From contig CAWCZY010000004.1 in NCBI GenBank assembly GCA_963800215.1, forward strand, positions 310,001 through 374,000: a stretch of DNA of 64,000 nt. Reading direction: 5' to 3'. Numbering within the stretch: position 1 is the first letter of the stretch; each line of letters begins with the position of its first letter. Shown here in pieces: positions 9,236 to 18,012 of this stretch. This DNA is from JAJPKK01 sp963800215 (GTDB lineage Bacteria > Pseudomonadota > Alphaproteobacteria > Rhizobiales > Xanthobacteraceae). The notes under the pieces were generated by a model. That model had not been told where the DNA came from. It searched no databases and saw only the letters and a list, made by a program, of their open reading frames with translations. A program made the position numbers and the translations under genes.

Positions 9236-10571
9236 CACTGGTGTCCGGTTAATTCGTGAATAAATTCAGTTGGTTGGATGGTGTTGAGAGTGATGAATTG
9301 GAAGCGCCGTCGAAAAGTGCCTGTGCCAGAGGGGTTTTCTCAAAAGAATGAACCGACAAAATCTGTAGAAAAGTGTAGAGCGAGACATCGAGCACCAAGT
9401 CGATTTTTATGATGGCGGCGAGCACATAAACGCAGACGGCAATCCAAATTTGAGTTTTCACCGCGTTCTCGGAAGTGCCGTAGAAATGCTTGATGCGTAA
9501 ATTTTGCTTTATCCATTTGAAAAATAGTTCCACAGCCCAGCGTTTTTTATAGAGCGCAGCGATCATGTCGGCGGAGAGTGTGAAGTTGTTGGTCAGGAAC
9601 ACAAGACGCAGCCCTGTTTCTGGATCGCGGAACGAGACGCGCCGTAAGCGCTGAGGATAATCTTGTTTGGTATAAAAACCATCGAGAGCGATACTCTGGT
9701 CAGAGCCAACGCCAGTTGCTGTATCCGGCACCGGATGGGAATAGACGCGGTGGTACTTCATGTTGACCTTGGTTCGGGTGACAAAGAACGCACCGGCTTG
9801 ATGGATCACATAAAGTCTCTGGAAATCAACATAGCCGCGATCCATGACGTAGATGGCGCCGGCCTCGGGCGTGATGAGGTCGAGGGCCAGGGCATCACCC
9901 ATTTTACCGTCTGAAATATGGACAAAACTGGGTATCGGCCCGCGCAGGTCGAGCAGTGTGTGCATTTTGACTGCGGCTTTTGTCGAACGAAAATCGGCCC
10001 ACGGAAACAGCGAAAGACATAAATCAATCGTGGTGCTGTCGAGCGCGTAGACTGTGTTGGCAAGGTCAAGACCAAAATCAGCTTTGAGATAAAGCTTGCG
10101 CGCCCTTTTGATCAGAACAGCCGCCAGATCAGACCATATGCGCCAATCGCGCAGCTCGTTTGCATCGGCCAGTGTTGATTTTGCGACGGGTCCGCGCAGG
10201 CCCATGCTGCGCAATTTTGCAGGTTGCGCCCCAAGACAGGCTTCGATGTCGCGCAGGCTCTCACGATACGTGACTTGAGCAAACGCCATAACACGGAAAT
10301 GTTCCGTGCAACGAAGGGTTCGGGTGTCACGATCACCACGATACTTCGCAACAATGCGATTGAAACTCGTCCAGGGAACAAAATCCATCACTTGCGAGAA
10401 AAGCGTTCGGCCTGTGTACATTGCGCCCCCGACTGGATAACCACAATCGGGGAAGATATTACCTCGAGAAGCCTAGATCGAGTTCAAGGTGCCACCAAAA
10501 TAAACACATCGGAAACCCTTGTCCTGCAGCGTTATATTGAAATCGTACCCTCCGTCAACCGGACAGCAGTG
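9236..10571 (-). mobile_element. IS4-like insertion sequence, 1336 bp, complete
   Basis: The terminal inverted repeats are CACTGGTGTCCGGTTAA at 9236-9252 and the complement of 10555-10571 (CACTGCTGTCCGGTTGA), 15 of 17 matching. It is flanked by an exact 9-bp direct repeat TGTAAATAT at 9227-9235 and 10572-10580, the target duplication. It carries one intact transposase, whose stop codon lies inside the left repeat. Perfect duplications and an open frame suggest a recent insertion. It sits between the glycosyltransferase remnant and galE. Confidence 0.93.
9249..10421 (-). CDS. IS4-family transposase
   Basis: This 390-residue DDE transposase is intact. The N-terminal section (MDFVPWTSFNRIVAKYRG, RTLRCTEHFRVMAFAQVTYR) matches the DUF4372-type leader of IS4 relatives. 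Catalytic acidic residues lie in VYALDSTTIDLCL, IYVMDRGYVDF and the YREK-type signature YKKRWAVELFFKWIKQNL. The start at 10421 lies 11 codons before an internal Met that could also serve. The stop overlaps the left inverted repeat, as is common in compact elements. It moves the element by cutting and rejoining at the 17-bp ends. Confidence 0.93.
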   Translation of the reverse strand: MYTGRTLFSQVMDFVPWTSFNRIVAKYRGDRDTRTLRCTEHFRVMAFAQVTYRESLRDIEACLGAQPAKLRSMGLRGPVAKSTLADANELRDWRIWSDLAAVLIKRARKLYLKADFGLDLANTVYALDSTTIDLCLSLFPWADFRSTKAAVKMHTLLDLRGPIPSFVHISDGKMGDALALDLITPEAGAIYVMDRGYVDFQRLYVIHQAGAFFVTRTKVNMKYHRVYSHPVPDTATGVGSDQSIALDGFYTKQDYPQRLRRVSFRDPETGLRLVFLTNNFTLSADMIAALYKKRWAVELFFKWIKQNLRIKHFYGTSENAVKTQIWIAVCVYVLAAIIKIDLVLDVSLYTFLQILSVHSFEKTPLAQALFDGASNSSLSTPSNQLNLFTN

Positions 10572-10600
10572 TGTAAATATTGTTATGCACAGCCCCGATT

Positions 10601-11593
10601 TCATGCGCCTTGGATATTCGGCATCTTGGTACTGAACCAGGTCCACGCATGCATGATCTGTTGGTCCAGTGGCGCGAATTTTGGAGCCCAGCCCAACACC
10701 TGACGCGCTTTGCTGGAGTCGCTGACAAGAATTGGGGGATCGCCCGGCCGCCGAGCGCAGATCTCGATTTTCACCGGTTGCCCGGTGATTTCCTCACTCG
10801 TTTTCACGACCTCGGCGACCGAAAAACCGCGGCCATTGCCGAGATTGAAAGAATCGCTCGGATTGCCCGTGGCGAGCCATTCGATGGCGGCCACATGCGC
10901 GTCGGCCAAGTCACTGACGTGCACGTAATCACGGATACAGGTGCCATCCGGTGTAGGATAATCATGGCCGAATATTTTGACCGAAGGCAGCCGCCCCATT
11001 GCGGCAAACAAGACCAGCGGGATCAAATGGGTTTCCGGCTGATGTAACTCGCCGAGCTCGCCATCGGGATCAGCGCCTGCTGCATTGAAATAGCGTAGCG
11101 CCACATGCCGCATTCCGTACGCAATCTCGGCGTCTTTGAGCATTCGTTCGACCACGAGTTTAGTGTACCCATAGGGATTTACCGGCTTCTGCTCGTCATC
11201 CTCCTTTAGAGGCAAGCGCTCAGGAGCACCATAGGTTGCACACGAACTAGAAAACACGACGTTCCTGCAGCCGAACGCCGCACAGGCCTTGAGTAGCTTC
11301 GCGGTTCCGCCCACGTTGGTATCATAGTATTTGCTCGGTTCGAGTGTCAACTCGCCAACGTAAGCATAGGCTGCGAAGTGCACGACCGCCCAGGGCCGCT
11401 GTGCCTCGAATACCCGATTAAGGTCCTTCTCGTTTCGAATGTCTCCATGTTCCAGCGGTCCCCATTTGACCGCCCATTCATGACCTCGTTCGAGGTTGTC
11501 AAACACGACCGGCATGAATCCGGCGCGCGACAGCGCCTTGCATGCATGGCTTCCCACAAATCCGGCCCCACCTGTTACAAGGATCGTCTTCAT
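10601..11593 (-). CDS. galE: UDP-glucose 4-epimerase
   Basis: This 330-residue extended short-chain dehydrogenase interconverts UDP-glucose and UDP-galactose in the cytoplasm, supplying galactose units. The NAD loop is TGGAGFVGSHACKAL, the Ser/Thr site lies in VVFSSSCATYG, and the catalytic Tyr-Lys pair is in NPYGYTKLVVER. GalE-type substrate motifs ALRYFNAAGADPDGELGE and GTCIRDYVHVSDLADAH are clear, and the length is typical. The start MKTILVTGGAG at 11593 was preferred over a start four codons upstream. It ends about 30 bp from the IS4-like element, which may have displaced whatever once followed it. Confidence 0.93.
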   Translation of the reverse strand: MKTILVTGGAGFVGSHACKALSRAGFMPVVFDNLERGHEWAVKWGPLEHGDIRNEKDLNRVFEAQRPWAVVHFAAYAYVGELTLEPSKYYDTNVGGTAKLLKACAAFGCRNVVFSSSCATYGAPERLPLKEDDEQKPVNPYGYTKLVVERMLKDAEIAYGMRHVALRYFNAAGADPDGELGELHQPETHLIPLVLFAAMGRLPSVKIFGHDYPTPDGTCIRDYVHVSDLADAHVAAIEWLATGNPSDSFNLGNGRGFSVAEVVKTSEEITGQPVKIEICARRPGDPPILVSDSSKARQVLGWAPKFAPLDQQIMHAWTWFSTKMPNIQGA

Positions 11594-11649
11594 GAGTTTT
11601 CCCACGGCATCACCCGGCCGCTAGCGGTCCCAACTTGTGGTCACTGAAT

Positions 11650-11895
11650 GCCGAGATAAGTCGGCCCCACCAACTTGTCGAAGTAGCGGGGCACTTATCC
11701 GAGCGAGATTGCCGTCGAGGAAATCGGCTGGACCGCTGCCGGAGATGCCGCTGAAGCGGGCCGCCGCGAGGAATGCAATGTCCGGCTTCGCTTCCTGCTG
11801 CACTCCGCCTGGCGCCGCGGACCGACGCGGCTGCGATCGACGGTGACGAGCTCGCAGTCCTCGCGCGCCAGCCGGCGCATCAGCACCAAACCCAT
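11650..11895 (-). pseudogene. Remnant of GDP-L-fucose synthase-like gene
   Basis: Two short stretches in different frames on this strand resemble the N-terminal region of GDP-L-fucose synthase (Fcl/WcaG). The first is LVLMRRLAREDCELVTVDRS with RRQAE; the second is KPDIAFLAAARFSGIS with PADFLDGNLA. Intact enzymes have a similar order (LLTVDRS..LDLRRQAEV, then KPDIVFLAAARVGGI..ADFLYDNL). The start, the NADP loop and everything after the first third are missing. It appears to be a decayed fragment left by rearrangement, hinting that an ancestral locus could make GDP-fucose. Confidence 0.6.
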
Positions 11896-11999
11896 TCATC
11901 AAGACTTCTTCGACATCGACGCCATGCCACTCGATGGGTGATGAGCCTCGTCATGTCAACTCGTTCGTTCGCCCGCCGAGATCTTCGGCAAGCGGATGG

Positions 12000-12035
12000 C
12001 GGCAAACCCGGTTGCTCCCAGCCTGTCAGGCCAAA
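12000..12035. repeat. 36-bp intergenic box, copy A
   Basis: The block starting CGGCAAACCCGGTT and containing CCTGTCAGGCC matches 17929-17964 at 31 of 36 positions, in the same orientation. It lies about 250 bp upstream of the glycosyltransferase at 12282. The core AACCCGGTT is palindromic around its centre, so a protein-binding site is possible. No function is shown. The region from 11594 to 12281 otherwise holds only the fucose-synthase remnant. Confidence 0.4.
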
Positions 12036-12281
12036 ACTGCCGCTCGGCCCGCGGTCGTCCAACACGACCGTCTGGCAAAAGCTTTACGCGGGCAAATGGC
12101 CCACAACGCGAAGCCATGGATACGCGCCGCGAAACTGAACTTTTGGTTCATTCGCGTCCAAAGATGATAGCCGGGTCCCAGAATGCTCGTTGACCTGGAC
12201 CCGACGCCCCGTCATCGTGCCGCGACACATCGTGCCGCGACCGATTGGCAATGTCCACCGGATAAACTATACCACCCGCGC

Positions 12282-13571
12282 ATGTCCGAGCGCACCTCTC
12301 CGAAAATTCTGCATGTGAGCCAGTCGGACCGAATGGGCGGTGCCAATCGCGCGACCTACCGTCTTCATCGGGCGTTGTGCGAAGCGGGGTCGGATTCAAA
12401 GCTATGGACCCCCTACAAATCGCAGGACGACCCGACCGTCATTCCTGCCCTGCGGAGCCCGATGGCCAAGCTGGGCGCGCAGATCGTTGATTTCGCCAAC
12501 TCTCGCATTCCCCGATTTTATCCTGACGGCAATCGCGGAAATTTCAGTCCCGTTCGTCTGGCCTATGGCCGGTTGAGCCCGGCGGTCCTTGCGGAACCCG
12601 ACATCGTGGTTCTGCATTGGGTTGCCGGCGGGTTCCTCAAGCCGTCTCGATTGGTCAGCCTCGGCAGGCCGCTCATTTGGCAGCTGTGGGATCTCTGGCC
12701 ATTCACTGGAGGCTGCCATTATCCTGGCGAATGCGCCAATTACGAGCATGCCTGCGGCCCTTGCCCAGCGCTGGGGAGCCGCAGCGCCTTCGATCTGGCC
12801 CGGGCAGATTTTGCTTCGCGACGGCGAGGATATCGGGATCTGGATTTGACGATTGTCGCGCCCAGCCGATGGATCGCGGACAAGGCGCGCAGATCGGCGC
12901 TGTTCGGACATAGGCGAATTGAGCACATCGCGAGCGGAGTTGATTTGGGTGTCTTCCGTCCGTACGACAAGATGCTCGCACGCGATATTCTGGGGCTGCC
13001 AAAGGACAAGAAGATCGTCTTATTCGGCGCATTTTCGGCGCTGTCCGATCGCCGGAAGGGCTACCAGTTGATTCCTGCGGTTTTGGAGAAACTCGCTCAG
13101 CCGCCGGGTGCAGAAATCGTGTTGGCCGTGTTCGGCGGGTCGCGCCACCCGCCTGCCTCCGAAGATGCCAAGTGGGGGCTGCCGGCGTTGCACCTGGGGC
13201 GCTTTGAAGACGACGTTGCCATCGCTTTGATCTATGCGGCAGCAGACGTGCTCATAGCCCCTTATCTGGAAGACAATTTGCCGTTTGTCATCCTCGAGGC
13301 CCTGGCCTGCGGAACACCTGTCGTCGCTTTCGCAGCCGGCGGAATTCCGGATGCAATTGATCATCAGAAGAATGGATACCTTGCCCCGGTTGGCGCTGCT
13401 GGTGAGCTCGCACGCGGCATCGCATGGGTCCTTGCCGATCCGCAGCGGCACAAAGCGCTTTGTGCCGCTGCGCGGGCGACCGCCGAGGCGCGGTTCGACA
13501 TCCGCGAATGTGCCTGCCGATACCTCGACCTTTGTGCCGAGTTGACGGCCACCGGACGGCCGGCGTCCTGA
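12282..13571 (+). CDS. Glycosyltransferase family 4 protein, intact paralogue
   Basis: This 429-residue GT-B enzyme is probably a cytoplasmic or membrane-associated sugar transferase. The N-terminal half has PKILHVSQSDRMGGANRATY, IVVLHWVAGGFLKPS and LWDLWPFTGGCHYPG. The C-terminal half has HIASGVDLGVFRPYD, IVLFGAFSALSDRRKGY and the donor-site ELEDNLPFVILEALACGTPV-type block (here YLEDNLPFVILEALA), then AAGGIPDAIDHQKNGYL. It is the only complete member of a family of three in this window, the others being a remnant at 8368-9160 and an N-terminal fragment at 14722-15255. The ATG at 12282 starts the conserved part; the frame is open upstream. Confidence 0.88.
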   Translation: MSERTSPKILHVSQSDRMGGANRATYRLHRALCEAGSDSKLWTPYKSQDDPTVIPALRSPMAKLGAQIVDFANSRIPRFYPDGNRGNFSPVRLAYGRLSPAVLAEPDIVVLHWVAGGFLKPSRLVSLGRPLIWQLWDLWPFTGGCHYPGECANYEHACGPCPALGSRSAFDLARADFASRRRGYRDLDLTIVAPSRWIADKARRSALFGHRRIEHIASGVDLGVFRPYDKMLARDILGLPKDKKIVLFGAFSALSDRRKGYQLIPAVLEKLAQPPGAEIVLAVFGGSRHPPASEDAKWGLPALHLGRFEDDVAIALIYAAADVLIAPYLEDNLPFVILEALACGTPVVAFAAGGIPDAIDHQKNGYLAPVGAAGELARGIAWVLADPQRHKALCAAARATAEARFDIRECACRYLDLCAELTATGRPAS

Positions 13572-13743
13572 CCATGTGCCTGTCTTGCGTTCACCTGGCA
13601 CCAGGTTGGGAGATTGTCCTCGATGAACGGTGCGATCCGTGTATCGGGGCCAGATGCGTTCCCTCGCTGATTTTCCGATATCGACAACACGCACAGCCTG
13701 AGGCGTTGCCGGCCGTGATGAAACGATCTTTTCAATTGCGGCT

Positions 13744-14722
13744 TGGTGCCCCGCGTAATCGGAGCGCGATTGCTTCGCCGGCCGAGGTAGGCTACCAAAT
13801 CCACCGCGCAATGTGAACTCTGCGGGCCGCGACGGCGTCGCGGGGTCCGCGGGGGCGGTCGGGTGTCGAGACGCGGGGGGCTTCGCCGCATGGCTCCAGA
13901 CGAATAATGCTGTTCAACTCGCAGCTGTTCCTCATCGTCTTCCTGCCGGTCGCGCTGGTGCTGCAGTGGATCGTCGCCGATCACTGGCGGTGGTGGATCG
14001 CCAACCTGCTGTGCCTCTCGGCGATCTTCTATTCCTATTGGAATCCGCCGCTGCTGTTGCTGCTGGTCGGCTCGATCCTCGTCAATTGGTGGACCGCCCA
14101 GCAATTCGGCCGCAGCCGCAACACCGCCTGGCTGACTGCGGGGATCGTCGCCGATCTCGTCATCCTCGGCACCTTCAAGTATCTCGATTTTTTCCTCGGC
14201 AGCATCGCCTCCGTCACCGGCCTCGCCTATCATCCTTTCGCGCTGGCGCTGCCGCTCGGCATCAGCTTCTTTTCATTCCAGCAGATCGGCTACATGGTCG
14301 ACCTGCGCCGCGGCGTCGCCAAGCCCCATCCGCTGGTGCGCTATGCGCTCTATGTATCGTTCTTTCCGCACCTGATCGCCGGGCCGCTGCTGCGCCACAG
14401 CGAGTTCTTCGCCTCCCTCGACCGGTGCCGGCCGCGCGAGGAAAGCACCAGGCTCTACGGCCAGGGCCTCGTGCTCATCGTGTTCGGCCTGATGAAGAAG
14501 GTGCTGGTCGCCGACAATCTCGGCTTCGCGGTGAACCAGCTCTATGGGCACGCGGCGGCGGGGCCGGTCTCGTTCGCCGAAGGCTGGCTCGCCGGCCTCG
14601 GCTTCGCCATGCAGATCTATTTCGACTTCTCCGGCTATTCCGACATCGCCATCGGGCTCGGCCTGCTGTTCGGCATCGTGATTCCCGACAATTTCGACGC
14701 GCCCTACCGCACCACCTGCGTC
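13744..14722. repeat. 979-bp direct repeat, copy 1
   Basis: This block equals 18013-18991 with a constant offset of 4269 bases. I found no difference in the stretches compared, and the conceptual translations match throughout. It includes about 160 bp of leader and the first 816 bases of an MBOAT gene. At 14722 similarity stops abruptly inside the gene. An exact repeat of this length means recent duplication, gene conversion or an assembly artefact. Confidence 0.9.
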
Positions 14723-14725
14723 TAG
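13907..14725 (+). pseudogene. MBOAT O-acyltransferase, 3'-truncated copy
   Basis: This 272-residue open frame is identical to the first 272 residues of the MBOAT at 18176 (MLFNSQLFLIVFLPVALVLQ, FYSYWNPPLLLLLVGSI, YFDFSGYSDIAIGLGLLFG). It ends at PYRTTCV followed by a TAG created at the junction. The missing part includes the catalytic histidine of the GGLWHGAGW segment and the last membrane helices, so the product should be inactive. The TAG is shared with the convergent glycosyltransferase fragment, whose stop on the other strand uses the same CTAG at 14722-14725. It is a duplicate fragment and not a working gene. Confidence 0.88.
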
Positions 14726-15255
14726 GCACGCTCGCGGGCGGCGAAATCGCGCCCGGCGAAATCGTCGGGCGCGGTGCTGCCGAGCGAGGGACAACGGCCG
14801 CAGCGATGTTCGAACGCCCGGCACGATCCCGGGAAATGGCAGCCCCCGGTGAACGGCCACAGGTCGTGCAGGAGCCACGTCAGCGGCTTGCCGAGTCGCG
14901 CCAGCGCGGACGGATGGAGGAAGGACCCTGCGATCCAGTGCAGGCAGACGACGTCCGCCGCGGCCACGAGATCGCGATGCGGGCGGCCGTAGCAAAACCG
15001 CACCGGCGAGAATACGTCGCCCCTGCGGTTGGGATAGGTCTCGAGCGAGCGCATGTCGAGCCATGCGGCGAGGTTCGAGCGGAACCGGCCGGCGACCAGA
15101 GGCCATGCGGGCACCACTTCGGGGTCGTCGCCGCGCTTGTGGCCGGGGTGGAACGTCGAGGCGATGCCGAGATCGCGCAGGCCGCGATGGACCCGGAACG
15201 CGGCCTTGTTGGCGCCGCCGCCGCCGTCGGATTGGGCAAGATGGAGGACGCGCAT
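14722..15255 (-). pseudogene. Glycosyltransferase N-terminal fragment
   Basis: This 177-residue open frame starts MRVLHLAQSDGGGGANKAAF and covers only the first domain of a GT4-type enzyme (DVVCLHWIAGSFLHPSALA, LHDLWPFTGGCHFPGS). It stops at GRDFAARERA where the sequence joins the truncated MBOAT copy. The nucleotide-sugar-binding half is absent. It is a close relative of the remnant at 8368-9160, which keeps mainly the other half, so the two may derive from one duplicated gene. The start looks genuine, so a truncated protein could be made, but it should lack activity. Confidence 0.85.
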
Positions 15256-15310
15256 GGCCGGCGCTGGTGCGGTACTGAGGATTGCGGCCTCGCGGGAACA
15301 GCCGGATGGA

Positions 15311-15367
15311 AGCGCGATTGCTTCGCCGGCCGAGGTAGGCTACCAAATCCACCGCGCAATGTGAACT
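15311..15367. repeat. 57-bp repeat, third copy
   Basis: A 57-base block from AGCGCGATTGCTTCGCCGGC to GCGCAATGTGAACT is repeated exactly at 13763-13819 and 18032-18088, where it forms part of the 979-bp duplication. Here it stands alone, just upstream of the glycosyltransferase fragment on the minus strand. In the other two places it lies upstream of the MBOAT gene on the plus strand. It may mark a former divergent promoter region between these two genes. Confidence 0.75.
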
Positions 15368-15388
15368 GCGCGGGCCGCGCGTGTCGGG

Positions 15389-16459
15389 TCACGAGTGCCG
15401 GTGCGGCTGCGGCAATGGCGCGCCGAGGTCGGGCGCCGGCACCGGTCTCGAATGATACCGCGGCCGGCTAGCTAGGAGCGGCCGCTCGATGAACCGGTAG
15501 AACACCGCGGCAAACGCCAATGTCGCGCTCAGATAAACGACGAATTGCAAGGGCAGCCACAACGTGCTGCCCGTCATCAGCAGCAGGATCAGCATGTGCG
15601 ACAGATAGACCGTATACGAGGTCGCGGCGAGAAACGTCGCGATCCGCGCCAGCACCATGTGCTTGCGAATCGTTTCCTCGAACCAGAGGGCAAGCACGAT
15701 CAGGGCGCAGCCCGACAGGCTGGCGCTGATCATGAAGGGAATTTCGCGGTGCCCTGCTGCCGCGGTATAGCTGGCGAGTAGCGCGCACGCCGTCATCAGG
15801 AAAATACCGAGCCCCCACAACGGCGAGGCGATTTGTTGCCGGTGCCTCATCAGCCCATGGAGAACGACACCGAAGCAGATCGCATCGACCCGGAATACGA
15901 CGATGCGCCTCGCGTCCACTAGCAGCTCCGGCGCCAGCACCGCAATGAGTGTCTTTATCGCGAAGCAGCCTGCGATGAAGCCGATCGCCGCCGCCGGCAG
16001 CGTAGCGCCCAGACGCTTGGCTGCGAGGATGTAGATGGGAAATATCAGGTAAAACGATTCCTCGACGGCGAGGCTCCACGCCGGAAGGAAGAACTCTCCG
16101 CGTTCCTTTATCGACGTGAGATTGCGGACGAAAAACGCATATTCGAAAAAGTCCCGGCTCCAGAGGTAGCCGGTGACGATGGCCATGCAGGTCAGAATGA
16201 TGAAATAGGGCGGTAACGTCCTGACCCAGCGGCGGCAATAGAACACGAGAACGTCCCGGCCACCGACGTCCCAGCAGTGACGCAGCTGCGGAGCCAGGAC
16301 AAATCCGCTGAGGACGAAGAAGACCTCGACCGCGAGGATCGAAATGAACTCCGTGATATCTCCCCCCGATTCCCGGAACAGGAAGAAGTGCGGGACGGCC
16401 ACCGCAAGGGCGGCGATGCCCCGCAGCGCGTCCAGGGAAACCGAGCGGCGATCCTCCAT
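15389..16459 (-). CDS. Acyltransferase-3 family membrane O-acyltransferase
   Basis: This 356-residue integral membrane protein is predicted to transfer an acyl (often acetyl) group to a sugar at the inner membrane. Family motifs are SVSLDALRGIAALAVAVPHF at the N-terminus (the R of LDALRGIAAL and H of VPHFF are the usual conserved positions), VEVFFVLSGFVLAPQLRH and FLPAWSLAVEESFYLIFP. About ten hydrophobic segments follow. The ATG at 16459 overlaps the preceding stop (TGATG), and a longer upstream reading is shadow. It sits last in a three-gene leftward operon after the SGNH protein and a 43-residue membrane peptide, a common split of acyltransferase and SGNH functions. The substrate is unknown. 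Confidence 0.9.
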   Translation of the reverse strand: MEDRRSVSLDALRGIAALAVAVPHFFLFRESGGDITEFISILAVEVFFVLSGFVLAPQLRHCWDVGGRDVLVFYCRRWVRTLPPYFIILTCMAIVTGYLWSRDFFEYAFFVRNLTSIKERGEFFLPAWSLAVEESFYLIFPIYILAAKRLGATLPAAAIGFIAGCFAIKTLIAVLAPELLVDARRIVVFRVDAICFGVVLHGLMRHRQQIASPLWGLGIFLMTACALLASYTAAAGHREIPFMISASLSGCALIVLALWFEETIRKHMVLARIATFLAATSYTVYLSHMLILLLMTGSTLWLPLQFVVYLSATLAFAAVFYRFIERPLLASRPRYHSRPVPAPDLGAPLPQPHRHS

Positions 16460-16590
16460 CAGAATCTGTACTTGAACGGCAGTTCCGGCATGGCGCCGGT
16501 CGCCACCGCGATGACGAGTAGAATGACGACGAGAAGGACCCCCGGCAGCCAAGCGGCTTTGTATCTCCAGATCGCGGAGAAAAATCTCAT
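16459..16590 (-). CDS. Small 43-residue membrane protein
   Basis: A 43-codon frame beginning MRFFSAIWRYKAAWLP has one clear hydrophobic helix (GVLLVVILLVIAVATGAMP) and ends PELPFKYRF. Its ATG overlaps the stop of the SGNH gene (ATGA) and its stop overlaps the ATG of the acyltransferase (TGATG), so all three are translationally coupled. Precise coupling on both sides is good evidence that it is translated. No family is recognised. A short helper subunit of the O-acylation complex is a reasonable guess, no more. Confidence 0.7.
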   Translation of the reverse strand: MRFFSAIWRYKAAWLPGVLLVVILLVIAVATGAMPELPFKYRF

Positions 16591-17670
16591 TGCGGAGCTC
16601 CCTCGTGCGGCGCGGAAATATAAGGCTGCAAATTGGACAAAATGGCGTCCGCGATGATCGTATTGCCGGCCGCGGCGGGGTGCTGGGGGTCGACGAAGAG
16701 GTCGCTGCGCACGCGTGCGGGTCCATCCATGATCGTGTGCAGATCGACCATGTGGGCGGCATCGGCGCTCTGCAAGACGGCGGCGTACAGTCTCGACGCG
16801 TTCTCGCGAGTCTGCACGCTCGGAATTCGAGTACGACCAGAACTGATAGGTATCGAAATTCGGCAGCAACGCCCCGATCGGCTGCAGGAAGAACAGCGCC
16901 TTCGCGCCATATGCGGCGAGCAGCCGCGTCACCAATCGAGCCTGGGCGGAATAGGCGGCTCCGCAGGTCTTGTAGTCGATGGGACGAACAGGACCGGCGG
17001 CGCCCTCGGACATGAGGCGCCATTTGTCCGCGACGCGATGCCAGAGCCTCACGGCATTGGAAGCCTGGATGACGTGCGCGAGCAATCCGTATTCGAGCAC
17101 GCGATACGCTGCTGACCGGTCGCTCGCGGCGGGACATTGCTCATTGCCGCCGTCCAGAAATATCGCGACGGCGGGGGTCCGATTTTGCGCCAGCAGGTCG
17201 ACGAGCAGGTGCATCTCGTCCGCACTCGAAAAGCCGCCGAGGCCGAGATTGAAAACGGCGGCACCGGGAAGTTGCCGCCGGAGCTTCGCCTGCAGAATCA
17301 TCGGCCAAGTATCGCCGTCCTTCACGCCGACGCCGAACGTGCTCGACCCGCCGAAAGCAAAAATGTTGAAGCGGGAAGGATCATAGGCTTCGAACGCATC
17401 CCGCACTCCGGATACGCCTCGGAATCCGTAATCGTCGACGTTGTAGTCCGCGGATCGAAACGGCGCGTGAACGCGGTACAGCCTGGTCTTCGCGAAGGTC
17501 AGCTTCTGCATTCCGGGCGGGAACTCGGCCGCTCTCGGATCGCGCACGCTCGCAGTCTTGGCGTCGAGATGCGCCAAATACAAAAACGCGCCGGCTTCGA
17601 CGAGTGCCGTTGCGGCGACGATCGCGAGGAGGTTGTAAAGCACCAGTCCGCATGTGCTCAACTTCTTCAT
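16587..17670 (-). CDS. SGNH-hydrolase-type protein (one frameshift)
   Basis: Repaired, this is about 360 residues with an N-terminal membrane anchor (MKKLSTCGLVLYNLLAIVAA) and an exported SGNH domain. The block-I serine lies in IFAFGGSSTFGVGVKDGD and the Asp-His pair in FVDPQHPAAAGN. The ATG at 17670 follows an AGGAAGG ribosome site. The frame breaks near 16824 (AATTCC for AATCC), and the true C-terminus continues ASRLYAAVLQSADAAHMVDL to a stop at 16587. It is the first of three coupled genes with the 43-residue peptide and the acyltransferase-3 protein. Likely role: transferring or removing acyl groups on the polysaccharide in the periplasm. Confidence 0.83.
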
Positions 17671-17928
17671 GACGCCTTCCTGGATCGGGGGGGTGGCGAA
17701 GCCGACGAGGTCGAACGGACGGGGGCAAGAGGCAATTCGCCCCGCGAAGGATAATGTGAGGATGTTGCAATCGCAACTTCCTGCGCCGTCGCCCGCGCAG
17801 CGGAGCACGCCGCGCTCGTATCGATAAATCCGGCCCCTTCACCCACTCAACCGCCCCCCGCATTTCGAACGTCGACCTGCGCGCGCCGTTTCCGGCGCCG
17901 CCCACCGGAATATTCGGCGGGAGTATCA

Positions 17929-17964
17929 CGGCAAACCCGGTTAATCCGGGCCTGTCAAGCCGAA
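17929..17964. repeat. 36-bp intergenic box, copy B
   Basis: This matches copy A at 12000-12035 in 31 of 36 bases, starting CGGCAAACCCGGTT. It lies in the 505-bp region between the leftward SGNH gene (17670) and the rightward MBOAT gene (18176), 84 bp before the start of the 979-bp duplication. Apart from this box and the duplication I see nothing else in that region. It may be a promoter-associated site. Confidence 0.4.
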
Positions 17965-18012
17965 ATGGCCGGCATGCGCCGGAACGCCGGCGCGGTTCCG
18001 CGGCTTGCGGCA

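Noticed and set aside
13572..13743. Possible small gene between the glycosyltransferase and the duplication
   Set aside because: Open frames here are short and lack a ribosome site or family resemblance.
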